DNA of 64,000 nucleotides. Origin: Pseudescherichia sp031987975. GTDB taxonomy: Bacteria; Pseudomonadota; Gammaproteobacteria; Enterobacterales; Enterobacteriaceae. Positions 36,822-46,006 of this stretch are shown here, piece after piece. Position 1 is the stretch's first letter. The number at the start of each line of letters is the position of its first letter. The notes beneath the pieces are model-generated. The model did not search any database. It was given only the letters and a program-made list of their open reading frames with translations, and was not told the origin of the DNA. The stretch spans positions 186,001 to 250,000 of the forward strand of contig NZ_DALZYX010000007.1 of the NCBI RefSeq assembly GCF_031987975.1. The letters are read 5' to 3'. Position numbers and translations under genes: made by a program.

Positions 36822-39086
36822 ATGGGTCTGCCCGCCGTTGCGTTTTGTCTAATTACCGCCGTTCTGCCCCTGCTATGGCTTCCGGCTCTGCCAGAGATAA
36901 GCAAGATAATAGCCATCACTGGTGTTGGGAGCATGCTGGGTTTTATGCGCTGGCGGAGCGTACGCTGGCTGGCGCTGTGGCTGCTCTTTTTTGCCTGGGG
37001 GCTGCTGGCGGCGCAGGAGGCTCTCTGGCCAGCACAGGCGCTGCCGGGGGGGGCCCGGCGGGCGGTAGTCAAGATTATGGCTACCGATACGATGACCGCG
37101 CACCGGGGCGTTATCGAGCAGCTGGACGGCAGGCAACTTGTTCCCGCGCCGGGAATCAACCTGTACGGGCAGTACCTGCCGCAGCCGGGCTGTGCCGGAC
37201 AGCGCTGGGAGATGACGCTGAAGGTGCGTGCCGTACATGGGCAGCTTAACGAGGGTGGCTTTGACACCCAGCGCTATGCCCTGGCCCAGCATCGTCCCGT
37301 TACCGGGCGTTTTACCCATGCCATGCCGATCGATCTCCGTTGTGACCTGCGCGCCCGCTATCTTGCCTCCCTGAACGCGACCCTGGCACCCTATGCATGG
37401 CAGTCGGTTATGCTGGGATTGGGAATGGGAGAGCGCACCGCGCTCGGTGCTGATGTTAAAGCGCTGATGCGCGAGACCGGCACCGCACATCTGATGGCTA
37501 TTTCGGGTCTGCATATTGCCCTGGCGGCAACGCTGGGCTGGCTGCTGATGCGCGGCGTGCAGTTTTTTCTCCCCGGTAACAGGATTAGCTGGCGGCTGCC
37601 GCTGCTGTTTGGCCTTGCCTGCGCCGCTTACTACGCCTGGCTTACCGGTATGCAGCCTCCGGCTCTGCGCACGGTTGTCTCTCTCGCCGTCTGGAGCGCG
37701 CTGCGCCTCTCGGGTCGGCAGTGGTCGCCCTGGCAGGTCTGGCTCTGCTGCGTAGCGGCGATCCTGTTTATCGATCCTGTTGCCATCCTCTCCCAGAGCC
37801 TGTGGCTCTCGGCCTTCGCCGTCGCCGCCCTGATCTTCTGGTATCAGTGGTTTCCGCTACCGTATCTGCCCGGCGGGCGTATTGCGCGCAGCGTTCTGAG
37901 CCTGCTGCATCTGCAGGCGGGGATGATGATCCTGCTTCTGCCCATCCAGGTGACGATCTTCCATGGCATTAGCCTGACCTCAATCGTTGCCAATCTGCTT
38001 GCCGTACCGCTGGTGACCTTTGTCACCGTGCCGCTGATTCTGGCCGGAATGCTGCTGCACCTGAGCGGGCCGGCAATAATCGAAAGCGGTAGCTGGCTGC
38101 TGGCGGACAGAACCCTGGCGCTGCTGTTCTGGTTTTTACGCCAGCTGCCGGACGGCTGGTATGACATTGACCAGCGTTGGCTGGGGCTGGTCTGGTTGCC
38201 ATGGGTGGGGATAGTGCTTTGGCGGCTGCGCTTCTACGCCAACGCGCCGTTTCTGTGCCTGGCGATTGCCATGCTGCTGGCACTGCCACGTGGGCGTCCT
38301 GCCCGCAGCGACGAGTGGGCCATACATATGCTGGACGTGGGGCAGGGGTTGGCGATGGTGATTACCCGCAACCAGCGGGCCATACTCTATGATACCGGGC
38401 TGGCATGGCCCGGCGGGGACAGCGCTCAGCAGCTGATCGTTCCCTGGCTACGCTGGCACAATCTCCGGCCCGATGGCGTTATCCTCAGCCATGAGCATCT
38501 CGATCACCGGGGCGGACTGGAGACGCTGCAAAAAGCGTGGCCGGAAATGACCGTCCGCAGCCCGCTACGGTGGGCCGGGCATCTGCCCTGTTTTCGTGGC
38601 CAGCGCTGGCAGTGGCAGGGGCTAACCTTTACCGCGCACTGGCCGCTGGCGGGGGAGGCGGCGAAGGGGAACAACGGCTCCTGCGTAGTTAAAGTCGATG
38701 ATGGTCGCCAGAGCGTCCTGCTTACCGGCGATATCGAAGCGCCCGCCGAGCGGCGCATGCTCAGCCGCTACTGGCAGCATCTTCAGGCTACACTTATCCA
38801 GGTCCCGCATCACGGCAGCAGCACCTCTTCGTCACTGCCGCTGTTACAGCGGGTAAACGGACAGGCGGCACTGGCCTCCGCTTCGCGCTACAACGCCTGG
38901 CGGCTCCCCTCGACAAAGGTGATGCGCCGCTATCGACAGCAGGGCTACCGCTGGTATGACACGCCGCACGAAGGACAAATGAGCCTCTATTTTTCCAGTA
39001 ACGGCTGGAAGATCCTCAGCCTGCGCGAGCAACTTTTACCCCGCTGGTATCATCAGCGGTTTGGCGTCCCTGCAGATAACGGGTAG
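36822..39086 (+). CDS. ycaI: YcaI, ComEC/Rec2-family protein
   Basis: The ATG at 36822 has an AAGGAGGT ribosome site 5 bases upstream and gives 754 residues, the K-12 length; the in-frame GTG at 36816 overlaps that site and is rejected. ComEC proteins form the inner-membrane channel for single-stranded DNA during natural transformation. About ten membrane helices include the competence domain (GLGMGERTALGADVKALMRE, MAISGLHIALAA). The C-terminal metallo-beta-lactamase-like domain (~490-750) has HEHLDHRGG and VPHHGS. Enterobacteria are not clearly competent, and the role of YcaI is uncertain. It is 36 bases before msbA. Confidence 0.95.
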   Translation: MGLPAVAFCLITAVLPLLWLPALPEISKIIAITGVGSMLGFMRWRSVRWLALWLLFFAWGLLAAQEALWPAQALPGGARRAVVKIMATDTMTAHRGVIEQLDGRQLVPAPGINLYGQYLPQPGCAGQRWEMTLKVRAVHGQLNEGGFDTQRYALAQHRPVTGRFTHAMPIDLRCDLRARYLASLNATLAPYAWQSVMLGLGMGERTALGADVKALMRETGTAHLMAISGLHIALAATLGWLLMRGVQFFLPGNRISWRLPLLFGLACAAYYAWLTGMQPPALRTVVSLAVWSALRLSGRQWSPWQVWLCCVAAILFIDPVAILSQSLWLSAFAVAALIFWYQWFPLPYLPGGRIARSVLSLLHLQAGMMILLLPIQVTIFHGISLTSIVANLLAVPLVTFVTVPLILAGMLLHLSGPAIIESGSWLLADRTLALLFWFLRQLPDGWYDIDQRWLGLVWLPWVGIVLWRLRFYANAPFLCLAIAMLLALPRGRPARSDEWAIHMLDVGQGLAMVITRNQRAILYDTGLAWPGGDSAQQLIVPWLRWHNLRPDGVILSHEHLDHRGGLETLQKAWPEMTVRSPLRWAGHLPCFRGQRWQWQGLTFTAHWPLAGEAAKGNNGSCVVKVDDGRQSVLLTGDIEAPAERRMLSRYWQHLQATLIQVPHHGSSTSSSLPLLQRVNGQAALASASRYNAWRLPSTKVMRRYRQQGYRWYDTPHEGQMSLYFSSNGWKILSLREQLLPRWYHQRFGVPADNG
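38340..38347 (+). other. KOPS-like octamer GGGCAGGG
   Basis: Plus-strand GGGNAGGG within ycaI. Confidence 0.5.
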
Positions 39087-39122
39087 AATATGCGGCTATT
39101 TCAACAAGTGCTGGTTTTTTGA

Positions 39123-40871
39123 ATGCATAACGACAAAGATCTCTCTACGTGGCAAACGTTCCGCCGCCTCTGGCCAATGATTGCACCTTTCAAAGCGGGT
39201 CTGTTCGTGGCGGGGGTAGCACTGATCCTCAACGCAGCCAGCGATACCTTTATGCTATCGCTTCTGAAACCGCTTCTCGATGACGGTTTTGGCAAAACGG
39301 ACCGCTCCGTACTGCTGTGGATGCCGCTGGTGATCATCGGCCTGATGATCCTGCGCGGGATCACCAGTTATATCTCAAGCTACTGTATCTCCTGGGTCTC
39401 TGGCAAAGTGGTAATGGGTATGCGTCGCCGCCTGTTCAGCCACATGATGGGCATGCCCGTCGCCTTCTTCGACAAGCAGTCCACCGGGACGCTGCTCTCC
39501 CGTATCACCTATGACTCTGAACAGGTTGCCTCCTCCTCATCCAACGCACTGATCACCGTCGTGCGTGAAGGGGCATCGATCATCGGCCTGTTTATCATGA
39601 TGTTCTACTACAGCTGGCAGCTGTCGGTCATTCTGATCGTGCTGGCACCCATCGTCTCGATCGCTATTCGCGTCGTGTCGAAGCGTTTTCGTAGCATCAG
39701 CAAAAATATGCAGAACACCATGGGTCAGGTGACCACCAGTGCTGAACAGATGCTGAAGGGGCACAAAGAGGTGCTGATGTTTGGCGGCCAGCAGGTCGAA
39801 ACCGAACGCTTTGACAAAGTCAGCAATAAGATGCGCCTGCAGGGGATGAAACTGGTCTCCGCCTCGTCGATCTCCGATCCGATTATTCAGCTTATCGCCT
39901 CCCTGGCGCTGGCCTTTGTACTCTATGCGGCGAGCTTCCCCAGCGTGATGGAGACCCTGACCGCCGGGACCATTACCGTCGTCTTCTCCTCGATGATCGC
40001 CCTGATGCGCCCGCTGAAGTCGTTAACCAACGTTAACGCCCAATTCCAACGCGGGATGGCAGCCTGCCAGACGCTGTTTGCTATTCTTGACAGCGAGCAG
40101 GAGAAGGACGAAGGCAAACGTGAAATTGAGCGTGCCGAAGGCAACGTGGAGTTCCGCAACGTCACCTTTACCTATCCGGGTCGTGAAACCCCGGCGCTGC
40201 GCGATATCAACCTGAACATCGCCGCAGGCAAAACCGTGGCGCTGGTGGGCCGCTCAGGCTCTGGTAAATCGACGCTGGCCAGCCTGATCACCCGCTTCTA
40301 CGACACCGACAGCGGCGAGATCCTGCTGGACGGCCACGATCTGCGCGAGTACAAGCTGCACTCGCTGCGTAATCAGGTAGCGCTAGTATCGCAAAACGTG
40401 CACCTGTTTAACGACACGGTGGCGAACAATATTGCTTACGCCCGTACTGAAGAGTACAGCCGGGAGCAGATCGAGAACGCCGCCCGCATGGCCTATGCGA
40501 TGGACTTTATCAGCAAGATGGATAACGGCCTCGATACCATCATCGGTGAAAACGGCGTGCTGCTCTCCGGCGGCCAGCGTCAGCGTATCGCCATCGCTCG
40601 CGCCCTGCTGCGCGACAGCCCGATCCTGATCCTCGATGAGGCCACCTCTGCGCTGGATACAGAGTCTGAACGCGCTATCCAGGCCGCGCTGGACGAGCTG
40701 CAGAAAAACCGTACCTCGCTGGTGATCGCCCATCGTCTCTCAACTATTGAGAAAGCAGACGAGATCGTGGTGGTCGAAGACGGCCGTATCGTTGAGCGCG
40801 GGAGCCATGGCGAACTGCTGGCTCAGCAGGGGGTCTACGCCCAGCTGCATAAGATGCAGTTTGGCGCATGA
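39123..40871 (+). CDS. msbA: MsbA, lipid A flippase
   Basis: This 582-residue ABC half-transporter has six membrane helices (~20-320) and an ATPase with Walker A GRSGSGKS (376-383), signature LLSGGQRQRIAIARAL and Walker B ILILDEATSALD. It flips core-lipid A (and phospholipids) across the inner membrane as a homodimer. The last codon overlaps the lpxK start (ATGA type, 4 bases), a coupling conserved in enterobacteria. Confidence 0.99.
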   Translation: MHNDKDLSTWQTFRRLWPMIAPFKAGLFVAGVALILNAASDTFMLSLLKPLLDDGFGKTDRSVLLWMPLVIIGLMILRGITSYISSYCISWVSGKVVMGMRRRLFSHMMGMPVAFFDKQSTGTLLSRITYDSEQVASSSSNALITVVREGASIIGLFIMMFYYSWQLSVILIVLAPIVSIAIRVVSKRFRSISKNMQNTMGQVTTSAEQMLKGHKEVLMFGGQQVETERFDKVSNKMRLQGMKLVSASSISDPIIQLIASLALAFVLYAASFPSVMETLTAGTITVVFSSMIALMRPLKSLTNVNAQFQRGMAACQTLFAILDSEQEKDEGKREIERAEGNVEFRNVTFTYPGRETPALRDINLNIAAGKTVALVGRSGSGKSTLASLITRFYDTDSGEILLDGHDLREYKLHSLRNQVALVSQNVHLFNDTVANNIAYARTEEYSREQIENAARMAYAMDFISKMDNGLDTIIGENGVLLSGGQRQRIAIARALLRDSPILILDEATSALDTESERAIQAALDELQKNRTSLVIAHRLSTIEKADEIVVVEDGRIVERGSHGELLAQQGVYAQLHKMQFGA

Positions 40872-41845
40872 TAGCCCGCATCTGGTCAGGTGAATCGCCG
40901 CTGTGGCTGCTGTTGCTGCCGCTCTCCTGGCTCTATGGCCTGGTGAGCGGGGCAATTCGCCTCTGCTACCGGCTGGGCATTAAAAAAGCCTGGCGCGCGC
41001 CGGTGCCGGTTATCGTTGTGGGCAATCTTACGGCGGGCGGCAACGGCAAAACGCCGGTGGTGATCTGGCTGGTTGAGCAGCTGCGCCAGCGCGGCGTACG
41101 GGTTGGCGTAGTCTCTCGCGGCTACGGCGGCAAGGCGGAGCGCTATCCGCTGGTTCTTGATCAACAGACGACCACGGAGCAGGCCGGGGACGAGCCGGTG
41201 CTGATCTATCAGCGTACCGGCGCACCGGTTGCGGTCTCCCCGGAGCGCAGCGAAGCCGTGAAAGCACTGCTGGCCGCGCACGATCTCCAACTCATTGTCA
41301 CCGACGACGGCCTCCAGCACTACCGTCTCGCCCGGGATAAAGAGATTGTAGTGATCGACGGCGCGCGCCGCTTTGGCAACGGCTGGTGGCTGCCTGCCGG
41401 GCCGATGCGCGAGCGGGCCTCACGTCTGCAATCCGTCGATGCGGTGATAACCAACGGCGGCGAGGCGCGGGCAGGAGAGATCCCGATGCGTTTGCAGCCT
41501 GGCCTTGCCGTAAACCTGAAGAGCGGCGAGCGCCGCCCGGTTGATGAACTACCTGCCGTGGTGGCGATGGCCGGTATTGGTCATCCGCCGCGCTTTTTCC
41601 AGACCCTGGCCGATTGCGGTGTTGCGATCGAGAAAAGCATTGCGCTTGCCGATCATCAGGCGCTCAGCTATCCGCAGGTCAGCGGGTTTATTCAACCCGG
41701 CCAGACGCTGGTGATGACCGAGAAGGATGCGGTCAAGTGCCGCACCTTTGCCGACGCTAGCTGGTGGTATCTGCCGGTTGATGCCCATCTGGAGGGTGAT
41801 AAACCCGAACGCCTGCTACAGGAACTGCTCACTCTGGTGCGCTAG
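40868..41845 (+). CDS. lpxK: Tetraacyldisaccharide 4'-kinase
   Basis: A 325-residue, membrane-associated P-loop kinase (K-12: 328) that adds the 4'-phosphate of lipid A. An N-terminal hydrophobic helix (~10-30) precedes Walker A VVGNLTAGGNGKTPV (~47-61). The catalytic TDDGLQHYRLARDKEIVVID block is present. The start overlaps the msbA stop by 4 bases. Confidence 0.98.
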   Translation: MIARIWSGESPLWLLLLPLSWLYGLVSGAIRLCYRLGIKKAWRAPVPVIVVGNLTAGGNGKTPVVIWLVEQLRQRGVRVGVVSRGYGGKAERYPLVLDQQTTTEQAGDEPVLIYQRTGAPVAVSPERSEAVKALLAAHDLQLIVTDDGLQHYRLARDKEIVVIDGARRFGNGWWLPAGPMRERASRLQSVDAVITNGGEARAGEIPMRLQPGLAVNLKSGERRPVDELPAVVAMAGIGHPPRFFQTLADCGVAIEKSIALADHQALSYPQVSGFIQPGQTLVMTEKDAVKCRTFADASWWYLPVDAHLEGDKPERLLQELLTLVR

Positions 41846-41887
41846 CGGCACAGTGCCGACAGCGCCCTGTTAACCACGGGAACCCGT

Positions 41888-43120
41888 ATGTCTGTGCCGC
41901 AACTCTCGCTTACCGCCGCCCGCCATATCCATCTTGCCGCTCAGGGCCTGCTGAAAAAGCCGCGCCGCCGCGCCAGGCCTGCCGATATTCTGACAACCAT
42001 CCAGCGCATGTCGCTTTTACAGATCGATACCATCAATATCGTGGCCCGCAGCCCTTATCTGGTGCTGTTCAGCCGCCTCGGCGACTATCCGCAGGCATGG
42101 CTTGACGAGGCGCTTCGCCGGGGCGAGCTGATGGAGTACTGGGCGCACGAGGCCTGCTTTCTGCCGCGTGAGGATTTTTCTCTGGTACGCCACCGGATGC
42201 TGGCTCCGGAAAATATGGGCTGGAAATATCGTGCGGCCTGGATGGATGAGCACGCGGATGAAATTGAGCAGCTGATTGCCCATATCCATGAGAATGGCCC
42301 GGTGCGCTCGGCGGATTTCGAACACCCGCGCAAAGGCAGCAGCGGCTGGTGGGCGTGGAAGCCGCACAAGCGGCATCTTGAGGGACTGTTTACCGCCGGT
42401 AAGGTAATGGTGGTGGAGCGGCGCAACTTTCAGCGCGTCTACGATCTGACCCACCGCGTCATGCCCCACTGGGATGACGAGCGGGATCTTCTCTCGCAGG
42501 CGGTGGCGGAGGATCGAATGCTGGAGAAGAGCGCCCGCAGTTTAGGTCTTTTTCGCCCCGCCTGGCTGGCGGACTACTACCGCCTGCGTCAGCCCGCGCT
42601 GCCTGCGTTGATGGCGCGCTGGCAGGCCGAGCAGAAGGTCGTGCGCGTGGAGGTTGAAACCCTGGGGGAGGCGTTTGTGCACGCCGATCTGCTGCCGGAG
42701 CTTGAGCTGGCGCAGGCGGGCAGGCTGCATGCTACCCATAGCGCGGTGCTGTCGCCCTTTGATCCGGTAGTCTGGGATCGCAAGCGCGCCGAGCAGCTCT
42801 TCAACTTCACCTACCGGCTGGAGTGCTACACTCCCGCACCGAAGCGCCAGTACGGCTATTTTGTTCTGCCGCTGCTGCACTGTGGGCAGATGGTGGGGCG
42901 GATGGATGCCAAGATGCACCGGAAAACGGGCGTGCTGGAAATTATTGCCCTATATCTGGAGCCGGACATCAAGCCGGCCCGCAGGCTGGAGAGAGGACTC
43001 ACCGCAGCCATTGAGGATTTTGCCCGCTGGCAGGGCGCGCGGCAGGTGGTGTGCAAACGTCTTCCGGACGGTCTCTTCACCGACAGGCAAGGCGAATGGG
43101 AAATTGCCGCTGCGGATTAG
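41888..43120 (+). CDS. ycaQ: YcaQ (AlkX), interstrand-crosslink DNA glycosylase
   Basis: The 410-residue protein has three winged-helix repeats of the HTH_42/AlkZ family and the E. coli length. These enzymes remove bulky N7-alkylguanines and unhook crosslinks. The catalytic motif QID (residues 45-47, in SLLQIDTINIVARSP) marks the broad-specificity YcaQ/AlkX type instead of the QxQ of AlkZ. The gene stands between lpxK and ycaR with short spacers (42 and 52 bases) and may be part of the same transcript. Confidence 0.93.
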   Translation: MSVPQLSLTAARHIHLAAQGLLKKPRRRARPADILTTIQRMSLLQIDTINIVARSPYLVLFSRLGDYPQAWLDEALRRGELMEYWAHEACFLPREDFSLVRHRMLAPENMGWKYRAAWMDEHADEIEQLIAHIHENGPVRSADFEHPRKGSSGWWAWKPHKRHLEGLFTAGKVMVVERRNFQRVYDLTHRVMPHWDDERDLLSQAVAEDRMLEKSARSLGLFRPAWLADYYRLRQPALPALMARWQAEQKVVRVEVETLGEAFVHADLLPELELAQAGRLHATHSAVLSPFDPVVWDRKRAEQLFNFTYRLECYTPAPKRQYGYFVLPLLHCGQMVGRMDAKMHRKTGVLEIIALYLEPDIKPARRLERGLTAAIEDFARWQGARQVVCKRLPDGLFTDRQGEWEIAAAD

Positions 43121-43172
43121 GGGAATATGGTAACATTTAAGGCATACCCCTTTCGGTCCCTCAGGAGGAACT

Positions 43173-43355
43173 ATGGATCACCGTCTACTTGAAATCATTG
43201 CCTGCCCGGTCTGCAACGGTAAGCTCTACTACAGCCAGGATAAACAAGAGCTGATCTGCAAAGTCGACAGCCTCGCTTTCCCGGTGCGGGAAGGCATTCC
43301 GGTACTGCTGGAAAACGAAGCCCGTTCGCTCGCGGCTGAAGAGAGCCGTCCATGA
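43173..43355 (+). CDS. ycaR: YcaR, Trm112-like small protein
   Basis: A 60-residue UPF0434/Trm112-family protein with the N-terminal CPVCNGKLYY and a third Cys in ELICKV. The usual fourth zinc Cys is missing, as in E. coli YcaR. A GGAGGAA ribosome site precedes the ATG. The last four bases overlap kdsB (ATGA), suggesting translational coupling. The function is unknown; a helper role near Kdo metabolism or a methyltransferase partner role is possible but unproven. Confidence 0.95.
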   Translation: MDHRLLEIIACPVCNGKLYYSQDKQELICKVDSLAFPVREGIPVLLENEARSLAAEESRP

Positions 43356-44098
43356 GTTTCGTTGTCATCATTCCGGCGCGTTACGCTTCAACCCGTCTGC
43401 CGGGTAAGCCGCTGGTGGATATCAACGGCAAACCGATGGTCGTGCACGTGCTGGAGCGGGCGCGCGAGTCCGGGGCAGCGCGGATCATCGTTGCCACCGA
43501 TCACCCTGACGTGGCGCTGGCGGTTGAGGCGGCCGGGGGCGAAGTGTGCATGACCCGCGCCGATCACCAGTCTGGCACCGAGCGGCTGGCAGAGGTGGTA
43601 GAGACCTGCGGCTTTAGCGATGACACGGTCATTGTTAACGTTCAGGGCGACGAGCCGATGATCCCTCCGGCGATTATTCGCCAGGTAGCGGAGAACCTTG
43701 CCCAGCGCCAGGTGGGGATGGCAACGCTGGCCGTGCCGATACACAGCGCAGAAGAGGCGTTTAACCCCAACGCGGTAAAAGTGGTGATGGACAGCGAGGG
43801 CTACGCGCTCTACTTCTCCCGGGCGACCATTCCCTGGGATCGCGACCGCTTTGCCCAATCGCGCGAGGCGATCGGTGATACCTTCCTGCGCCATATCGGC
43901 ATCTACGGCTACCGGGCCGGGTTTATCCGCCGCTACGTCACCTGGCAGCCGAGCCAGCTGGAGCAGATCGAGATGCTCGAACAGCTGCGCGTGCTCTGGC
44001 ACGGTGAAAAAATTCACGTTGCCGTGGCGCAAGCCATCCCGGGCACCGGCGTGGATACCGCAGAGGATCTGGCCCGCGTGCGCGCCGAGCTACGCTAA
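43352..44098 (+). CDS. kdsB: 3-deoxy-manno-octulosonate cytidylyltransferase
   Basis: The 248-residue enzyme activates Kdo with CTP to make CMP-Kdo, the donor for inner-core lipopolysaccharide. The nucleotide-binding IIPARYASTRLPGKPLVDI and VQGDEPMIPP motifs are clear. The length is the same as in E. coli. The start overlaps ycaR. It completes a cluster of lipid A/Kdo genes with msbA and lpxK. Confidence 0.98.
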   Translation: MSFVVIIPARYASTRLPGKPLVDINGKPMVVHVLERARESGAARIIVATDHPDVALAVEAAGGEVCMTRADHQSGTERLAEVVETCGFSDDTVIVNVQGDEPMIPPAIIRQVAENLAQRQVGMATLAVPIHSAEEAFNPNAVKVVMDSEGYALYFSRATIPWDRDRFAQSREAIGDTFLRHIGIYGYRAGFIRRYVTWQPSQLEQIEMLEQLRVLWHGEKIHVAVAQAIPGTGVDTAEDLARVRAELR

Positions 44099-44108
44099 TT
44101 TCCTCTCT

Positions 44109-44130
44109 CCCCTCCGGCCGGAGGGGAATT
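44109..44130 (+). terminator. kdsB terminator-like hairpin
   Basis: CCCCTCCGG/CCGGAGGGG is an 18-base perfect palindrome 10 bases after the kdsB stop, followed by AATTTCTTC. The T-run is weak. Confidence 0.6.
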
Positions 44131-44238
44131 TCTTCACTTTCTACCGCTGTTTTGATCTGATCGGGGTGACATCTCTGTGACGGACGCCCATTATAAAAGG
44201 TGTAGTCTGCGTAAGGGTATTCCTGAGAGGTAGCGTAA

Positions 44239-45132
44239 ATGGAACAGCTGCGTGCCGAACTAAGCCACCTGCTGGGGGAGAAACTCAGCCGCGTGGAGTG
44301 TGTCAATGAGAAAGCGGATACTGCGCTGTGGTCGCTCTATGACAGCCACGGCCACCCTATGCCGCTGCTGGCAAGAAGCTTTACCACGCCAGGGCTGGCG
44401 CGCCAGCTGGCGTGGAAAATGTCGATGCTGGCCCGCAGCGGTACGGTACGTATGCCAGTGGTCTACGGAGTTATGACCCACGACGAGCACCCCGGCCCTG
44501 ACGTGCTGTTGATCGAGCGTCTGCACGGTGTCCCCGTTGAAGCCCCGGCCCGCACGCCGGAGCGTTGGGAACAGCTTAAAGATCAAATTGTTGAGGCGCT
44601 GCTCGCCTGGCATCGGCAGGACAGTCACGGCTGCGTTGGCGTCGTGGATAGCACCCAGGAGAACATCTGGCCCTCATGGTATCGCCAGCGGGTAGAGGTG
44701 CTATGGAACACCCTCAACCAGTTTAAAAATACCGGCTTAACGATGCAGGATAAACGGATCCTGTTCCGTACCCGCGAGTGCCTGCCGAAACTGTTTGACG
44801 GCTTTAACGACAACTGCGTGCTGGTGCACGGCAATCTCAACCTGCGCAGTATGTTAAAAGATGCCCGCACCGACCAGCTAGTGGCAGTGGTGGGACCGGG
44901 GGTCATGCTCTGGGCGCCGCGGGAGTACGAGCTGTTTCGCCTCTCTGACAGCGCGCTGGCGGAAGGGCTGCTGTGGCACTACCTTCAGCACGCCCCGGTT
45001 TCCGAGTCATTTATCTGGCGGCGCTGGCTCTACACTCTGTGGGACGAGGTGGCACAGCTGGTCAATACCGGTCACTTCAGCCGCAGCAATTTTGATCTCG
45101 CCTCAAAATCACTCCTGCCGTGGATCGCCTGA
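44239..45132 (+). CDS. ycbJ: YcbJ, protein-kinase-like (APH-fold) protein, probably inactive as a kinase
   Basis: A 297-residue protein co-linear with E. coli YcbJ. Its architecture resembles aminoglycoside/choline-type kinases: a region of family-wide hydrophobic strands, then CVLVHGNLNLRSML (H197-G198-N199), in the place of HGDxxxxN. The Mg-binding Asp expected after a hydrophobic strand is replaced by a VVGPG segment (217-221). Both catalytic acidic residues therefore appear lost; the K-12 protein also has HGN. The function is unknown. Its 3' end overlaps the convergent elyC by 24 bases. Confidence 0.9.
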   Translation: MEQLRAELSHLLGEKLSRVECVNEKADTALWSLYDSHGHPMPLLARSFTTPGLARQLAWKMSMLARSGTVRMPVVYGVMTHDEHPGPDVLLIERLHGVPVEAPARTPERWEQLKDQIVEALLAWHRQDSHGCVGVVDSTQENIWPSWYRQRVEVLWNTLNQFKNTGLTMQDKRILFRTRECLPKLFDGFNDNCVLVHGNLNLRSMLKDARTDQLVAVVGPGVMLWAPREYELFRLSDSALAEGLLWHYLQHAPVSESFIWRRWLYTLWDEVAQLVNTGHFSRSNFDLASKSLLPWIA

Positions 45133-45888
45133 CGAACCTTTAAGCCACTGCCAGACGCGACCCAGCGTCTCATATCCGACCCGGTCGCTGTGCATCAGCC
45201 ACACCGGGGAGGGGATAATACGCTCCCAGGGGTTAAGCGGTGAGTCGATCGCCAGCTGGTTAGCCGGAGCGGGCAGGGGATTTGTCCCTGCATGACGGAA
45301 AAAGATCATCGCCCGAGGCAGATGCGATGCCGAGGTCACCAGCAAAAACGGCGTCTCACCGATAGCCTGCTTCACCGCCGCAGCCTCCTCTTCGGTATCC
45401 TTTGCGCTGTCGAGGGTCATGATGTCGCTGCGCGGGATGCCCAGGGTTTCCGCCACCCGCGCCCCGGCCTCAGCGGTGCTGACCGGGTTGGTGACCGCCG
45501 GTGCGCCGGTAAAGATCATTTTGGCGCCTGGATTTTGCCGCCACAGGCGTACCGCCTCCGTCAGGCGCGGCAGGCTGTTGTTGATCAGGTTCGAGCTGGG
45601 CGCCCACGTATCGTTCCAGGTGTAGCCCCCGCCGAGCACCACAATGTATTTTACCTGCTGGCTGCCGCGCCAGGTGGGGTAGGTCTGCTCTATCGGCCTG
45701 AGCATACCGTCCGCCACCGGTTGCAGGCTGATCAGCACCAGCGCCAGCCAGCCTGCGCTCATCAGCGCCTTACCTGACTTCTGGTAGCGGGTAAACCAGA
45801 CCAGCGCCAGGCCAATCCCCATCAGCAAAAGCAGCAGCGGCAGGGGCAGCAGCATCCCACCAATGTATTTCTTCAGCGTAAAAAGCAT
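45109..45888 (-). CDS. elyC: ElyC, envelope biogenesis factor (DUF218)
   Basis: Start MLFTLKKYIGGMLLPLPLLL gives 259 residues as in E. coli; a much longer upstream open frame has no family counterpart. Two N-terminal membrane helices are followed by a periplasmic DUF218 domain (IVVLGGGYTWNDTWAPSSNL, TSASHLPRAMIFF). In E. coli loss of ElyC causes lysis at low temperature and links to undecaprenyl-phosphate carrier metabolism and periplasmic protein quality. It converges on ycbJ and is followed by no clear terminator. Confidence 0.95.
   Translation of the reverse strand: MLFTLKKYIGGMLLPLPLLLLLMGIGLALVWFTRYQKSGKALMSAGWLALVLISLQPVADGMLRPIEQTYPTWRGSQQVKYIVVLGGGYTWNDTWAPSSNLINNSLPRLTEAVRLWRQNPGAKMIFTGAPAVTNPVSTAEAGARVAETLGIPRSDIMTLDSAKDTEEEAAAVKQAIGETPFLLVTSASHLPRAMIFFRHAGTNPLPAPANQLAIDSPLNPWERIIPSPVWLMHSDRVGYETLGRVWQWLKGSSGDPRQE
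45206..45213 (+). other. KOPS-like octamer GGGGAGGG
   Basis: Plus-strand GGGNAGGG within elyC, 65 bases from the next copy. Confidence 0.5.
45271..45278 (+). other. KOPS-like octamer GGGCAGGG
   Basis: Plus-strand GGGNAGGG within elyC; forms a pair with the copy at 45206. Confidence 0.5.
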
Positions 45889-46006
45889 GGCTTCCGTTTC
45901 CTTTTTGACCATACAGCAGGTTATTCTGTGGATCTTACACCAGATAGGTTCCTTCTTAACGTGGGTGTGACAAAATAGCGGTTTTGCCAGGATCGCGGAG
46001 TAGCAG

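Noticed and set aside
37048..37062. Run of G in ycaI (GGGGGGGCCCGG region) as a possible frameshift or phase-variation tract
   Set aside because: The reading frame continues intact for the full family length on both sides; one such short tract is weak evidence for switching.
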